The translations under genes were made by a program, and so were the position numbers. A model generated the notes under the pieces. That model was not told where the DNA came from. It was given only the letters and a program-made list of their open reading frames with translations, and searched no databases. This document shows, piece by piece, positions 48,501 to 56,790 of a DNA stretch of 64,000 nt. The DNA is from Staphylococcus sp. CAG:324 (GTDB lineage Bacteria > Bacillota_I > Bacilli_A > ML615J-28 > CAG-313), in NCBI GenBank assembly GCA_000433035.1, contig FR890815.1, positions 62,001 to 126,000 of the forward strand, given 5' to 3'. The first letter of the stretch is position 1; each line of letters starts with the position of its first letter.

Positions 48501-51500
48501 GTAATATACAAATAGAAAATTGTTATACAAACTCCTATCTCAATACTGCAAGTAATAATTATCCAATTACAAATAGAGGTAGTTGCAATAGAAGTTATTA
48601 TGTTTTGCAAAATGTAACTCATGTTTCTTCTGATTTAGGAATTGCCTTAGATTTTTCAAGACAACAAGTAAGTGGTAAAAATGTGCGTATTACAAGTATT
48701 TTAACTGGATTGAATAATGATGATGGAATGGGAATAAAAATATTGCCAGTTTTAAAATCGAATGAATATTTTAACATAAACAATGGTGGTACTAGTAATA
48801 TCGTTTCGCTTGATTATATTGGACAAGATAATGATCGAAGGACAAATATTATCAATATTTGGATCAATGCCAAAGAAGAAGGTAGCAGTAGGAGTCCAAA
48901 TGAATACGATGACTTTGAGGCAATGTATAATGATGGATGGTTCGATTTAGGTGAAATCATTATTTATAATCAAGAAAAAGATACTAGTAATGAAAAGAAT
49001 AATATTGAATTTTTGGAAACATATTATATAGATCAAGATAATAAGTATGTATATGATAGAAAGACCTCAGATGGGAAAACGTATTTAAAGAATGTAAATT
49101 ATCCTTTTAATTTAATTCAAAGCGGTTATGAAGAAATAGGGAGTAGTGAGGTAATCAAGGATATTTCCGTCATTAGAGAATATATTGTAAAAATATATGA
49201 TAATATGCCTTATATGCAATTCCAATTTAAAGTGAAAAAAGAAATCCCTATATATTTAAATACTTTATGGGATTCTAATGGCAATGAAACAATTGTAGAA
49301 AATGATTCCATCATTGGAATTGGAGAATTCAACTATACGTATGAAATTGTCGATGCATATACTGTTTATACCATTACATGGGTTCCTAATCAATTATTAA
49401 AAGAAGATCAAACTTTTTATTTATCTTTTAAAATCGGTAGTGGTAATTTTTATGATGAATCTTGTCTAAAGTTTAGTTTAAAAGCAAACAAAAAGAAGTT
49501 AGAAGGGGTCACTTTTGCGGAATACACACCACCTATCAATTATTATTTAGCAGGTATTGATGAAACGTTGGGTGTAACGAAAGATAATCCTTATTTATTA
49601 AGAGCAGGATCAATTACTAAATTTATTCCAATCATTCAAAAAGTAAATGATTTTGATAATACGCAATATTATGATGATACAAATGCTGAGTATGTAACAT
49701 ATGAATCAACATATGGTACAATAAAAAGCAGTGGTGATTTAATTGTTAATCAAGTTTCGAATCAAGTCTATCAAATCACAGTTACGTTAAAAGATGACCC
49801 AACTCAAAAACAAGTCATTTATTTTAAAGTAATTGATCAGTATAGTGTTTCTTATACTACAATAGGAGCCAATATGGAGTGTATAACTTACGCTTCAAGT
49901 AGCAGTGATTACTATTTTAAAATTGTTTCAAAAGCGAATTATAGTAGCATTCCTAATCAATTTATTATCAATATTGGCAGTCAAACTTATGATTTATTAA
50001 ATGATTTTAATGGAATTAGAGTTTATGATGATAATATGAATCAAATAGATACATTTATTGATAATGTAAAATATTATGAAATATATGTTCCTAGTAATTT
50101 AATAACAGGAGAAATGAATATATCTATTGTTTTTCCTATTATATATACAATAACATTAGATTTACAATGTGGTGATTTTAACCATCATTTTATTGAATCC
50201 GAACAAAAAGTATATCGATTAGTTGAGAATACTAGCTTTAAAGATTTCTTTACAAGCGATTTAATCAATGAAATCAATGATTGGGTTCAAAGTGCTACCC
50301 TTTTTGGTTATGTGTTTACGGGATTTTATTTGGTTTCTAATGCGAATAGTGAAAATGCTTATGGTGAAAGTTTAGATTCAATTCAAGAATCTGATATGAA
50401 GATTACTGCCTCACTTACTTTTTATGCAAGATGGAGTTTTTTAATTGAATTAGTAGAAGCTCCTGGTACTAAAATAGTAACTAGTTTTCCAGATTCATAT
50501 ATGAAAGATTATTATGAGGAAAATCTGCTTAATCAAACCATTCAAATTCCCATTAACAATAATAGGGGATATGTATTTACAGTTAGCAAAGAGGATAATT
50601 TTGTTGGCGAGGCATATGTTGAGGCTTTTATAATAAATTTAATTGGTGAGGAAAAACAAATTACAGAAATACCAATTGAAAAATATTTTGATAATATGTA
50701 TTTATATTATATCGCTCCTGAAAAAATAACAGGATATTTAGTTATTGCTACTTCAATTAGCAATTCAGAGTTAATTGTGGGAGAAAATACAGCTTCAGTT
50801 ACAGAAGAAATTTTACCAGAGGATGGTATTTATACTTTTAAATATATTGTAAATCATAAAAATACAAATGAGGAAACTTCATATATTTATAATAGTGGAA
50901 TTGAAGAAAATCCGTCTAGCAACCTTTCCTTAAATAAAGATTTTCTTTTACAATTTAAACAACAAAGTTTTGATGGTAACCACACGAATATTATAGATAG
51001 AACCTTAGATTTAGGTACTGTTATTGATGTTTATTATCGAAAAATGGTAAATGGAGTGGAGACAGATAGAATTGTAGGAACTTATAAGGTAAAAGATGAA
51101 AAGATATCCCAATTACAATTAAGTGCTTTTACGCTTTGGGATTTACAAACACCAGCCTTTCCTGTTGAAACATTTCAAGATTTTCTAGGTAATGAGGAAG
51201 AAGTTTCAGAAATATATTATTTTGTCATTACTCCACCTAATGGTATATGTAGTAAAGTAGAAAATGAAATTATAAATTATATTATTTATGCGGGATATTA
51301 TAATTCGACTACTTTTGACTTTGTTGAAGGAATTAGAAATAATGAAGGGTTTGCTAATATTCCGATTGAAGATACTTTAATAGATCAAGTTATGATTGAG
51401 TCAAGTAAGCAAAGCAGAATATATTCAGTTACTCCTTCTCGACATACTGATTTGATAAAAGATGAAGAGAATAGTTTTACATTTATTGATGAAACAACCT

Positions 51501-52258
51501 ATCATCTTTTTGATCTTGTGGCAACTGATGCCAAAATTCAAAATGGAATATTCTATTTGTTTGATGATGAAGATCAAAATAGTATAATTGTTTCTAAAGA
51601 AATGAAATTTGGATTAAATGCTTTAAGGTTAACTTTAGGATATAATTTAGGTAGTGTAGCTATTTATGGTAGTGGGGATGGTATCCTTTGGCAGTTCGTT
51701 GATACCATTTATGTTGATACATTAGAAAATAAAATTTATGAAGTTGATTTTAGTTCTTTTGATTATAATTATTTTAAAATTGATAATACCTCATACAATG
51801 AAATTCATTTGAAAGAAGTAGAAGTTATTGCTAAATCAAATGGTATGCGTTATCAAACAGATTTTAGTAATCAATCCCATTTTGTTATACATGAAAACTA
51901 CATCACTTATACCTTGAATACAAAATTACAAGGTGATATTCGACATGATGGCAAAACTTTTATGCTTGCTACTCAGTTTATAGAAAAGAATGGGATTTGT
52001 GAAAGTATGGGCAAGATTCAATTAAGCGTTATGATTGATGATCAAATCATTTTTGTTGATGCCATAGATGATGATGCTGTAGGAAAGAATGTAGTTTATT
52101 TTAATTTAAGTTCCATCTTACAAACGTATAGTCTAGAACAAATAAAGTTTTCCATTATTATGCCAGAATCTATATCGTTATATGCTGTTCAATTATTAGA
52201 ATCTACTACGATTTATAAGCCTGCAATGTCAGAGGTAAGAAAAACAATAATCAATTAA
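45554..52258 (+). CDS. Giant secreted adhesin with about 15 GLUG-type repeats
   Basis: The product has 2234 residues. The signal peptide or anchor (about 7-32) ends near KVNAAEE. From about 290 to 1000 there are many GLUG-like units, for example YAGGLAGQI, YVGGIAGKM, YVGGLVGYV, YTAGLFGYV, YCGGFIGDF, YTGGLIGRI and FCGGLIGFI; these build a long beta-helix. Further on are a Flg_new-like unit (GYVFTGFYLVSN then LTFYARW, about 1590-1640) and, near the C-terminus (about 1990-2100), a discoidin-like fold (GLNALRLTLGYNLGSVAIYG). No C-terminal anchor or sorting motif is seen. Last gene of the operon and its largest product. It probably mediates attachment. Confidence 0.82.
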   Translation: MRKIFTIGSIVMSAFIGIVVICLIAFIIKPQEKVNAAEEYTLTVNKVSTISVYVSGQGVKLKDSTLDVDTYIVEENTEVTIRAINESRIFQSWVITDDNNQTLPQNGATTHILSFIPNCNMHIATMRKDATTEDYGRYMYNRFLIETAQDLIDLQDIIAYGNNVKDTDTSIIEKYDHFYDKFSEYANLTTNKEKANFIINHNLYDRLQTGYFLVANNLSLYDENFTGIGNKNRPFRGVMCGLSNNEISSIFLTLSTTEASDEHYYGLFGYLDKEAVVRNLNITTSIGISKNESISQNTIYAGGLAGQINEALLSNVTVKLSTGIHANDATIYVGGIAGKMNGGLDEMNTVKYDGNQGSWIIQSNSSHNIYVGLVSGYGTNVYINRFDVDTSGLSIDVSNFKMGNYNTNSNIYAGNLFGYLDITKDTRINHIHFNGKQKQTLYASMNIGNAYVGGLVGYVYANANLDVGVVQFDNSDSEKSLFTAQSLDSNSQANVYTAGLFGYVLGNYLNANEDFKNAITTTEIDGKIVYNYRYLFNGNYQIQSLQNGKEDKNNTFGKSIAGGIVAKGLFNINGLSENQRSEIFLSSEQSSFQVSAIQTSSANHIEGKQIDITTDKEHCIAGLVFGVISKETFAYTFKNINIYANHADVLAIREIGSLGIGDLSTGGFIGYSMGTSYSNIALYLNNGSIQSRSLSYETKNAQVDTNNTYCGGFIGDFRGPNATMHNIKIDGYDFKNQKQMGTTTKIESIQNTIPGGGDYRGENYTGGLIGRIYQVSRVEASSYIGSNLDTDSIQMQGHESPDSAFCGGLIGFIKNNAKTDTEKIILSNCMVKNALIDGRATTTIIYGNPDIYVSGLVGACYTSDSFNTVYIESSNVYHSTIQCLGNERIEAFASGILGAATWAGTHYINDCYVYGSKIVATSNSATDLATPRKDNAYVAGICSHLTSTTMYVNHCVVVDSLLDSISQNGDSFASGMVYHYQSSNIQIENCYTNSYLNTASNNYPITNRGSCNRSYYVLQNVTHVSSDLGIALDFSRQQVSGKNVRITSILTGLNNDDGMGIKILPVLKSNEYFNINNGGTSNIVSLDYIGQDNDRRTNIINIWINAKEEGSSRSPNEYDDFEAMYNDGWFDLGEIIIYNQEKDTSNEKNNIEFLETYYIDQDNKYVYDRKTSDGKTYLKNVNYPFNLIQSGYEEIGSSEVIKDISVIREYIVKIYDNMPYMQFQFKVKKEIPIYLNTLWDSNGNETIVENDSIIGIGEFNYTYEIVDAYTVYTITWVPNQLLKEDQTFYLSFKIGSGNFYDESCLKFSLKANKKKLEGVTFAEYTPPINYYLAGIDETLGVTKDNPYLLRAGSITKFIPIIQKVNDFDNTQYYDDTNAEYVTYESTYGTIKSSGDLIVNQVSNQVYQITVTLKDDPTQKQVIYFKVIDQYSVSYTTIGANMECITYASSSSDYYFKIVSKANYSSIPNQFIINIGSQTYDLLNDFNGIRVYDDNMNQIDTFIDNVKYYEIYVPSNLITGEMNISIVFPIIYTITLDLQCGDFNHHFIESEQKVYRLVENTSFKDFFTSDLINEINDWVQSATLFGYVFTGFYLVSNANSENAYGESLDSIQESDMKITASLTFYARWSFLIELVEAPGTKIVTSFPDSYMKDYYEENLLNQTIQIPINNNRGYVFTVSKEDNFVGEAYVEAFIINLIGEEKQITEIPIEKYFDNMYLYYIAPEKITGYLVIATSISNSELIVGENTASVTEEILPEDGIYTFKYIVNHKNTNEETSYIYNSGIEENPSSNLSLNKDFLLQFKQQSFDGNHTNIIDRTLDLGTVIDVYYRKMVNGVETDRIVGTYKVKDEKISQLQLSAFTLWDLQTPAFPVETFQDFLGNEEEVSEIYYFVITPPNGICSKVENEIINYIIYAGYYNSTTFDFVEGIRNNEGFANIPIEDTLIDQVMIESSKQSRIYSVTPSRHTDLIKDEENSFTFIDETTYHLFDLVATDAKIQNGIFYLFDDEDQNSIIVSKEMKFGLNALRLTLGYNLGSVAIYGSGDGILWQFVDTIYVDTLENKIYEVDFSSFDYNYFKIDNTSYNEIHLKEVEVIAKSNGMRYQTDFSNQSHFVIHENYITYTLNTKLQGDIRHDGKTFMLATQFIEKNGICESMGKIQLSVMIDDQIIFVDAIDDDAVGKNVVYFNLSSILQTYSLEQIKFSIIMPESISLYAVQLLESTTIYKPAMSEVRKTIIN

Positions 52259-52312
52259 AAATTCAAGAACTTCACATTATCTTATCGTTTTAAGAAAAAT
52301 TTATAAAAAACT

Positions 52313-52341
52313 TTGACAAATTAAAAAAAATATGTTATAAT
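52313..52341 (+). promoter_or_regulatory. Perfect sigma-A promoter upstream of ftsW
   Basis: TTGACA (52313-52318), a 17-base spacer, and TATAAT (52336-52341) with TGT in front. Transcription should start near 52348. Confidence 0.9.
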
Positions 52342-52347
52342 ATAAAT

Positions 52348-52462
52348 GGTACTGCTAAAATACCGGTTAAGACCATTTTCGGAGGATGATGGTCTTTTCT
52401 TAACATCAGATGAAAAGCAAAATAAACCTAACTTTTAATTAGATTAAAGGTTAGGTTTTTTC
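52348..52462 (+). ncRNA. Short terminated leader or small RNA before ftsW
   Basis: The predicted RNA has hairpins GGTA/TACC (52348-52364), AAGACCAT with ATGGTCTT (52369-52376 with 52389-52396), and a strong terminator: AAACCTAACTTTTAAT (52424-52439) pairs over 16 bases with ATTAAAGGTTAGGTTT (52443-52458, one G:T pair), then T6. No ORF fits. It could attenuate the ftsW-murG-murB operon or be a separate sRNA. A weaker promoter (TATAAT at 52483-52488) could drive ftsW on its own. Confidence 0.68.
52424..52462 (+). terminator. Rho-independent terminator in the ftsW leader
   Basis: A 16-bp stem with a TAG loop and a T tail, ending 44 bases before the ftsW start. It would stop most transcripts from the promoter at 52313. 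Confidence 0.9.
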
Positions 52463-52505
52463 ATAATAATGGATTCTTATCATATAATGAAGTGGTGAAA
52501 CAAAT

Positions 52506-53603
52506 ATGATAAAACATCGCATCAATCGAAAATTATTTATTATAATTATTATGTTAGTCATCTTTGGTCTTTTTATGGTTTATAGTGCTAGTAATGTTGT
52601 TGCTTTATATCGATATGATGATAAGGCATATTTTTTAAAAAGACAATTGATTTTTGCCATAATTGGAATTGCAATTATGATTTTATTTATTCATATTGAT
52701 ATCAGAAAAATATATAAAGCTACAACTTATATATATGTTGCCGCATTGATTATGTTAATTTTAGTTTTAATTCCTGGAATTGGGGTTGTAAGAGGAGGAG
52801 CAAGAAGTTGGATTGGTTTTGGTTCATTTTCCATTCAACCTGCTGAATTCATGAAACTAGCGATTATCTTACTTATTGCAAAATATTTAAGCAACCATCA
52901 TAAAGATTTAAAAAAACCTATAGAATTTATCAAAATGCTGATCTTAATTGTTAGTGCTTTTGGTCTTATTATGTTACAACCAGATTTTGGAACTGGGTTG
53001 GTTTTGGTCGTTTCTTGTATTTTATTGCTATTTAATGCAGGAGTTCCACTGAAGTATTTTTTAATTTTATTGGGTCTGGGTATTATTGGAATCATAGCTT
53101 TAATTGCGAGTGCTCCTTATAGATTAGAAAGAATATTTGCTTTTTTAGATCCTTGGAGTGACCCGTTAGGAAGTGGTTTTCAAAGCATTCAATCGTTGTT
53201 TGCCATCGCACCTAGTGGTTTGTTTGGTCTAGGTTATAACAATAGTATGCAAAAACATTTCTTTTTACCAGAACCACAAAACGATTTTATTTTTGCTATT
53301 ATATGTGAAGAATTTGGTTTAATTGGTGGTTTGCTTGTAATTGGTGTCTTTTTATATATTGTCATTGAAGCAGTTAAAATATCGCTTCATGTTGATAATA
53401 AATATTTAAAATTTCTATCGCTGGGTATTGGTTTATCTCTTTTTACACAAGTATTTATTAATATTGGTGTTGTAATTGGTCTTTTACCAGTAACAGGAAT
53501 TACTTTACCTATTCTTTCTTATGGAGGATCTAGTTTAGTGTTAACCCTGATGTTTCTTGGTTTAATTATCAATATCAGTCAATATACGGAAGAGGTGAGA
53601 TAA
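52506..53603 (+). CDS. ftsW: FtsW/SpoVE/RodA family peptidoglycan polymerase
   Basis: The product has 365 residues with about ten membrane helices. Family motifs are MVYSAS, GARSWIGFGSFSIQPAEFMKL, LQPDFGTG, LPEPQNDFIFA and PVTGITLPILSYGGSS. SEDS proteins polymerise lipid II glycan chains at the septum with a class B PBP. Placement right before murG and murB favours the division type (FtsW or the sporulation SpoVE) over RodA. The start has a modest GGTG site; murG starts 2 bases after the stop. Confidence 0.93.
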   Translation: MIKHRINRKLFIIIIMLVIFGLFMVYSASNVVALYRYDDKAYFLKRQLIFAIIGIAIMILFIHIDIRKIYKATTYIYVAALIMLILVLIPGIGVVRGGARSWIGFGSFSIQPAEFMKLAIILLIAKYLSNHHKDLKKPIEFIKMLILIVSAFGLIMLQPDFGTGLVLVVSCILLLFNAGVPLKYFLILLGLGIIGIIALIASAPYRLERIFAFLDPWSDPLGSGFQSIQSLFAIAPSGLFGLGYNNSMQKHFFLPEPQNDFIFAIICEEFGLIGGLLVIGVFLYIVIEAVKISLHVDNKYLKFLSLGIGLSLFTQVFINIGVVIGLLPVTGITLPILSYGGSSLVLTLMFLGLIINISQYTEEVR

Positions 53604-53605
53604 AG

Positions 53606-54688
53606 GTGGTTATTGCTTTTAGCGGTGGAGGAACTTTGGGTCATATTACTCCTGCTTTAAGTTTTATTCAAGAAATAAAAAGTAGAAGTAAAAATGTTAA
53701 AATTATTTTTATTGCTACAAGTAAAGATGAAAAGTATGATATATTGAAAAATAATATCAATATTACGAAAATATATTATTTGAAGGCTTATGGGAAACCT
53801 ACAAAAATAACAGACTACTGTAAAACAATCTATTATGATTTGAAGGTTTTATCAACCATTAAAAAGATTTTGAAAGAAGAAAAAGTTGATTTGGTAGTTG
53901 GAATGGGAGGATATATTAGTGGCATCAGTATTTATATAGCCAATAAATTAAAACTAAAAACCATTATTCATGAACAAAATAGTGTCATTGGCTTTGCCAA
54001 TAAAATAAATCTTAAAAAAACAGATTTGATTCTTACAACCTTTAAGAAGACGGTTGGGTTAGAAAAATATCCTTTTAAGACAAAATGGATTGGTAATCCT
54101 AGATATATGGATGCTTTAAAGGTCAAAAAAAGTGCTTTTTTAGATAAAAAAAATATTTTAGTAACATCTGGTTCTTTGGGTTCGTATCAAATAAATCACG
54201 TCATGAAAGAATTTATGAATAGCCCCTTTGCCAAAAATTATACAATAACGCTGATTAGTGGAAAAAAATATTATGATGAGATCGTCTCTACTATTCCTGT
54301 TAGATTTAATTTTTTAATTAAACCTTTTACCAATAATTTATTAGAAGAAATAAGTAAGGCAGGAATTGTCATTGCTAGAGCCGGTTCTACCACTTTATTT
54401 GAAATTTTAGGCACGCATACGCCTTCTATTATTATTCCTTCTCCTAATGTAACGCATCATCATCAATACTATAATGCCAAAAGTCTATGTGATGAAGGAC
54501 TGATTCAAATGATAGATGAAAAAGATTTTGACTATTTAAGTTTAAATGAAGCACTTGATGAAACGATTAGAAAGTATGATTCTTATTTGGAAAAATTAAA
54601 ACATTATCAAATAGGTGATGTAAATGATAAGTTTTATCAAGAAATCGTAAAAGTTATGAATAGGGGAGAAAAAGATGAATCAGATTGA
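53606..54688 (+). CDS. murG: UDP-GlcNAc : lipid I GlcNAc transferase
   Basis: The product has 360 residues and starts with GTG. The donor/acceptor motifs are GGGTLGHITPAL (usually GGTGGH, so one Gly is replaced by Leu), GMGGYISG, HEQN, and the UDP-binding ITLISGKK with ARAGSTTLFE. It makes lipid II at the inner face of the membrane. TGA stop; the murB start lies inside the murG end (14-base overlap), so the genes are translationally coupled. Confidence 0.95.
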   Translation: MVIAFSGGGTLGHITPALSFIQEIKSRSKNVKIIFIATSKDEKYDILKNNINITKIYYLKAYGKPTKITDYCKTIYYDLKVLSTIKKILKEEKVDLVVGMGGYISGISIYIANKLKLKTIIHEQNSVIGFANKINLKKTDLILTTFKKTVGLEKYPFKTKWIGNPRYMDALKVKKSAFLDKKNILVTSGSLGSYQINHVMKEFMNSPFAKNYTITLISGKKYYDEIVSTIPVRFNFLIKPFTNNLLEEISKAGIVIARAGSTTLFEILGTHTPSIIIPSPNVTHHHQYYNAKSLCDEGLIQMIDEKDFDYLSLNEALDETIRKYDSYLEKLKHYQIGDVNDKFYQEIVKVMNRGEKDESD

Positions 54689-55586
54689 AAAATTTATAGA
54701 ATATGTGAACAATAATTTTTTAGGGGAGATACATACTCATATTTCTTTTAAAGATTTAACTACGCTTAAAATTGGGGGTCAAATCGCCTGTTTGTACAGC
54801 CCTAAAACCTTAGATGATTTATTGATTGGTTTTCGGTATTTAATTGAAAATAAAATAGCATATTTTATTATTGGCAATGGATCTAATGTGTTAGCAGCAG
54901 ATAAAGATTTTGAAATGGTTGTGATAAGTTTAAAAAAATTATCTAAAGTGACTAAAATAACAAATAATAAATTTATTGTACAAGCTGGTATGAATGATAG
55001 TAAATTAGCAATGTCTTTAGCAAAACAAGGCTATACGAAAATTGAATTTTTAAGTGTCATTCCTGGTACTTTAGGTGGTGCTATTTATATGAATGCAAGT
55101 GCATATGGGGTGCAAATGAAGGATATTGTAAAAGAGGTAACTTATCTAACTGAACAAGGGACGATTCAAACTTACAAAGAAGAAGAATTAGACTTTTCTT
55201 ATCGCCATAGTAAATTTCAAGATTTAAAAGGAATTATAGTAGGAGCCTTAATTGAGGTTGAAGAAGCCCATATCAAAAAATTACCGCTTGAAAAGATTGC
55301 AACTCTTAGAAGAAGAAAAAAGGAAACGCAACCTTTACATTTGTTATCGGCCGGTTCTACTTTTAAAAATGGTACGAATTATGAGGCTTGGAAAGTAATT
55401 GATGATTTGGGGTATCGCGGTTATCAACTTGCTGGAGCAATGGTAAGCAATGCTCATACAAATTATTTAGTCAATACAGGTCATGCTACTTACTTAGATA
55501 TGACGCAATTGATTTCTAAAATTAAATTAGATGCTCTAAATAAATACAATATTGAATTAGAATGTGAATGGGAAATTTTAGATTAG
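54675..55586 (+). CDS. murB: UDP-N-acetylenolpyruvoylglucosamine reductase
   Basis: The product has 303 residues. FAD-binding motifs are IGNGSNVLAADKDF and GTLGGAIYMNASAYG. The catalytic region is SAGSTFKN (Ser proton donor), and YQLAGAMVSNAHTNYLVN is near the C-terminus. It reduces UDP-GlcNAc-enolpyruvate to UDP-MurNAc. The last bases of the gene form half of the following terminator. Confidence 0.96.
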   Translation: MNQIEKFIEYVNNNFLGEIHTHISFKDLTTLKIGGQIACLYSPKTLDDLLIGFRYLIENKIAYFIIGNGSNVLAADKDFEMVVISLKKLSKVTKITNNKFIVQAGMNDSKLAMSLAKQGYTKIEFLSVIPGTLGGAIYMNASAYGVQMKDIVKEVTYLTEQGTIQTYKEEELDFSYRHSKFQDLKGIIVGALIEVEEAHIKKLPLEKIATLRRRKKETQPLHLLSAGSTFKNGTNYEAWKVIDDLGYRGYQLAGAMVSNAHTNYLVNTGHATYLDMTQLISKIKLDALNKYNIELECEWEILD

Positions 55587-55601
55587 CCCATTCCTTTTTT
55601 A
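55566..55601 (+). terminator. Rho-independent terminator overlapping the murB end
   Basis: GAATGGG (55566-55572) pairs with CCCATTC (55587-55593), followed by CTTTTTT. Confidence 0.75.
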
Positions 55602-55637
55602 ATTTTAATACATACATTGTTTTAGGAGGTAAAAAAA

Positions 55638-56045
55638 ATGAATCAAAATTATTTAAATTTAATTAGATTGTATCAAAGTCAAAATCCTAATAATAGTAAA
55701 AATCTAAAATATTATGTTGCTATTGATGGCTTATCAAAAGGCAATATGGATGCAACTTTGTATGATCCTTTTGGAAACTATGTTCCAAGAAAACTTGATG
55801 AAAACAATCCCTTAAATTTACTTAGAGCATATCAATTTGCTTTAATTGATTTGCAACTTTATTTAGATACACACCCAAATGATGTGGTAACAAAAGAATT
55901 ATTTGATAAATATTTAGATGAATACAATCAAGTGAAAAAACTCTATGAAGAAAAGTGTGGTCCACTTACACTTGATTCAGAGGCAAACAAAGGTAAAGTT
56001 TGGAAATGGCAAAAAGGTTGGCCATTTGAAGGGATGGGGAAATAA
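55638..56045 (+). CDS. cotJB: Spore-coat CotJA-CotJB-like fusion
   Basis: The product has 135 residues. The C-terminal 85 residues match CotJB: LLRAYQFALIDLQLYLDTHPND, KLYEEKCGPLTLDS and WKWQKGWPFEG. The N-terminal 50 residues (YYVAIDGLSKGNMDATLYDPFGNYVPRKL) resemble CotJA, normally a separate small protein, so this appears to be a fusion. RBS AGGAGGT. It runs into cotJC with a TAATG overlap. In Bacillus these coat proteins are made in the mother cell during sporulation. Confidence 0.82.
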   Translation: MNQNYLNLIRLYQSQNPNNSKNLKYYVAIDGLSKGNMDATLYDPFGNYVPRKLDENNPLNLLRAYQFALIDLQLYLDTHPNDVVTKELFDKYLDEYNQVKKLYEEKCGPLTLDSEANKGKVWKWQKGWPFEGMGK

Positions 56046-56602
56046 TGTTTTTATATGATAAAATTTTGGAGTATCCAGTTAATATTACGAAAAAAGATTT
56101 AAAAATGGCAAAAATTATTGCAAGTCAATATGGTGGACCACAAGGTGAACTTGCTGCCGCCATTCGTTATTTGAATCAAAGAGTAACAATGCCAGATGAG
56201 TATGGGAAATCACTATTAAATGATATTGGAACCGAAGAACTTGCCCATATTGAAATGTTACAAACAATGATGAGTCAACTTATGAAAGGTGCCACCATTG
56301 ATGAAATTAAAGCAGCTGGATTAGATGCATATTATACAGAACATGGAAAAGATTTGTTTCCAGAAAATGCATCAGGAGTACCTTTTACAACTGCCTATAT
56401 TTCGGCAACAGGTGATGTCATTGCTAATATTGTTGAGGATATGGCAGCAGAACAAAAGGCAAGAGCCGTTTATGAAAATTTAATTAGACAAGCAACTGAT
56501 CCAGAAGTCATTCAACCCCTTTTATTCTTAAGACAACGGGAAGTTGTGCATTATCAAAGATTTTTAGAACTTTTAGAGCATTATAAAAAACTAGGATATT
56601 AA
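56045..56602 (+). CDS. cotJC: Spore-coat CotJC, manganese-catalase-like
   Basis: The product has 185 residues. Di-manganese ligand motifs are visible: GELAAAIRYLNQ (Glu), GTEELAHIEMLQTM (Glu, His), EDMAAEQKARAVYE (Glu) and REVVHYQRF (Glu, His). The length fits CotJC. Adjacent to and overlapping cotJB; together they suggest that this organism, or a recent ancestor, forms spores. The terminator follows. Confidence 0.93.
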   Translation: MFLYDKILEYPVNITKKDLKMAKIIASQYGGPQGELAAAIRYLNQRVTMPDEYGKSLLNDIGTEELAHIEMLQTMMSQLMKGATIDEIKAAGLDAYYTEHGKDLFPENASGVPFTTAYISATGDVIANIVEDMAAEQKARAVYENLIRQATDPEVIQPLLFLRQREVVHYQRFLELLEHYKKLGY

Positions 56603-56619
56603 ATCAATAAATAAATAGG

Positions 56620-56657
56620 AAAAAGATGAATTTTAAAATCAAAATTCATCTTTTTTT
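56620..56657 (+). terminator. Rho-independent terminator after cotJC
   Basis: AAAAAGATGAATTTT (56620-56634) pairs perfectly with AAAATTCATCTTTTT (56641-56655). Confidence 0.9.
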
Positions 56658-56701
56658 CATCTAAAATTTATCAGCAAATAAGTTTTAAAAAAATTAAAAA
56701 A

Positions 56702-56710
56702 TGGTATAAT
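56702..56710 (+). promoter_or_regulatory. Extended -10 promoter of the Sel1 gene
   Basis: TGGTATAAT at 56702-56710, with no good -35. Confidence 0.5.
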
Positions 56711-56790
56711 TATATACGGCTATTTTGGGTATGAGAAGATTGAAATAGTCAGCTAAAAATAAAATATAACAAGTAGAGGAAAAAAAGATT

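Noticed and set aside
55611..55618. A sporulation sigma-E -10 box (CATACATT) before cotJ
   Set aside because: It would place the transcription start inside the ribosome site, and there is no convincing -35.
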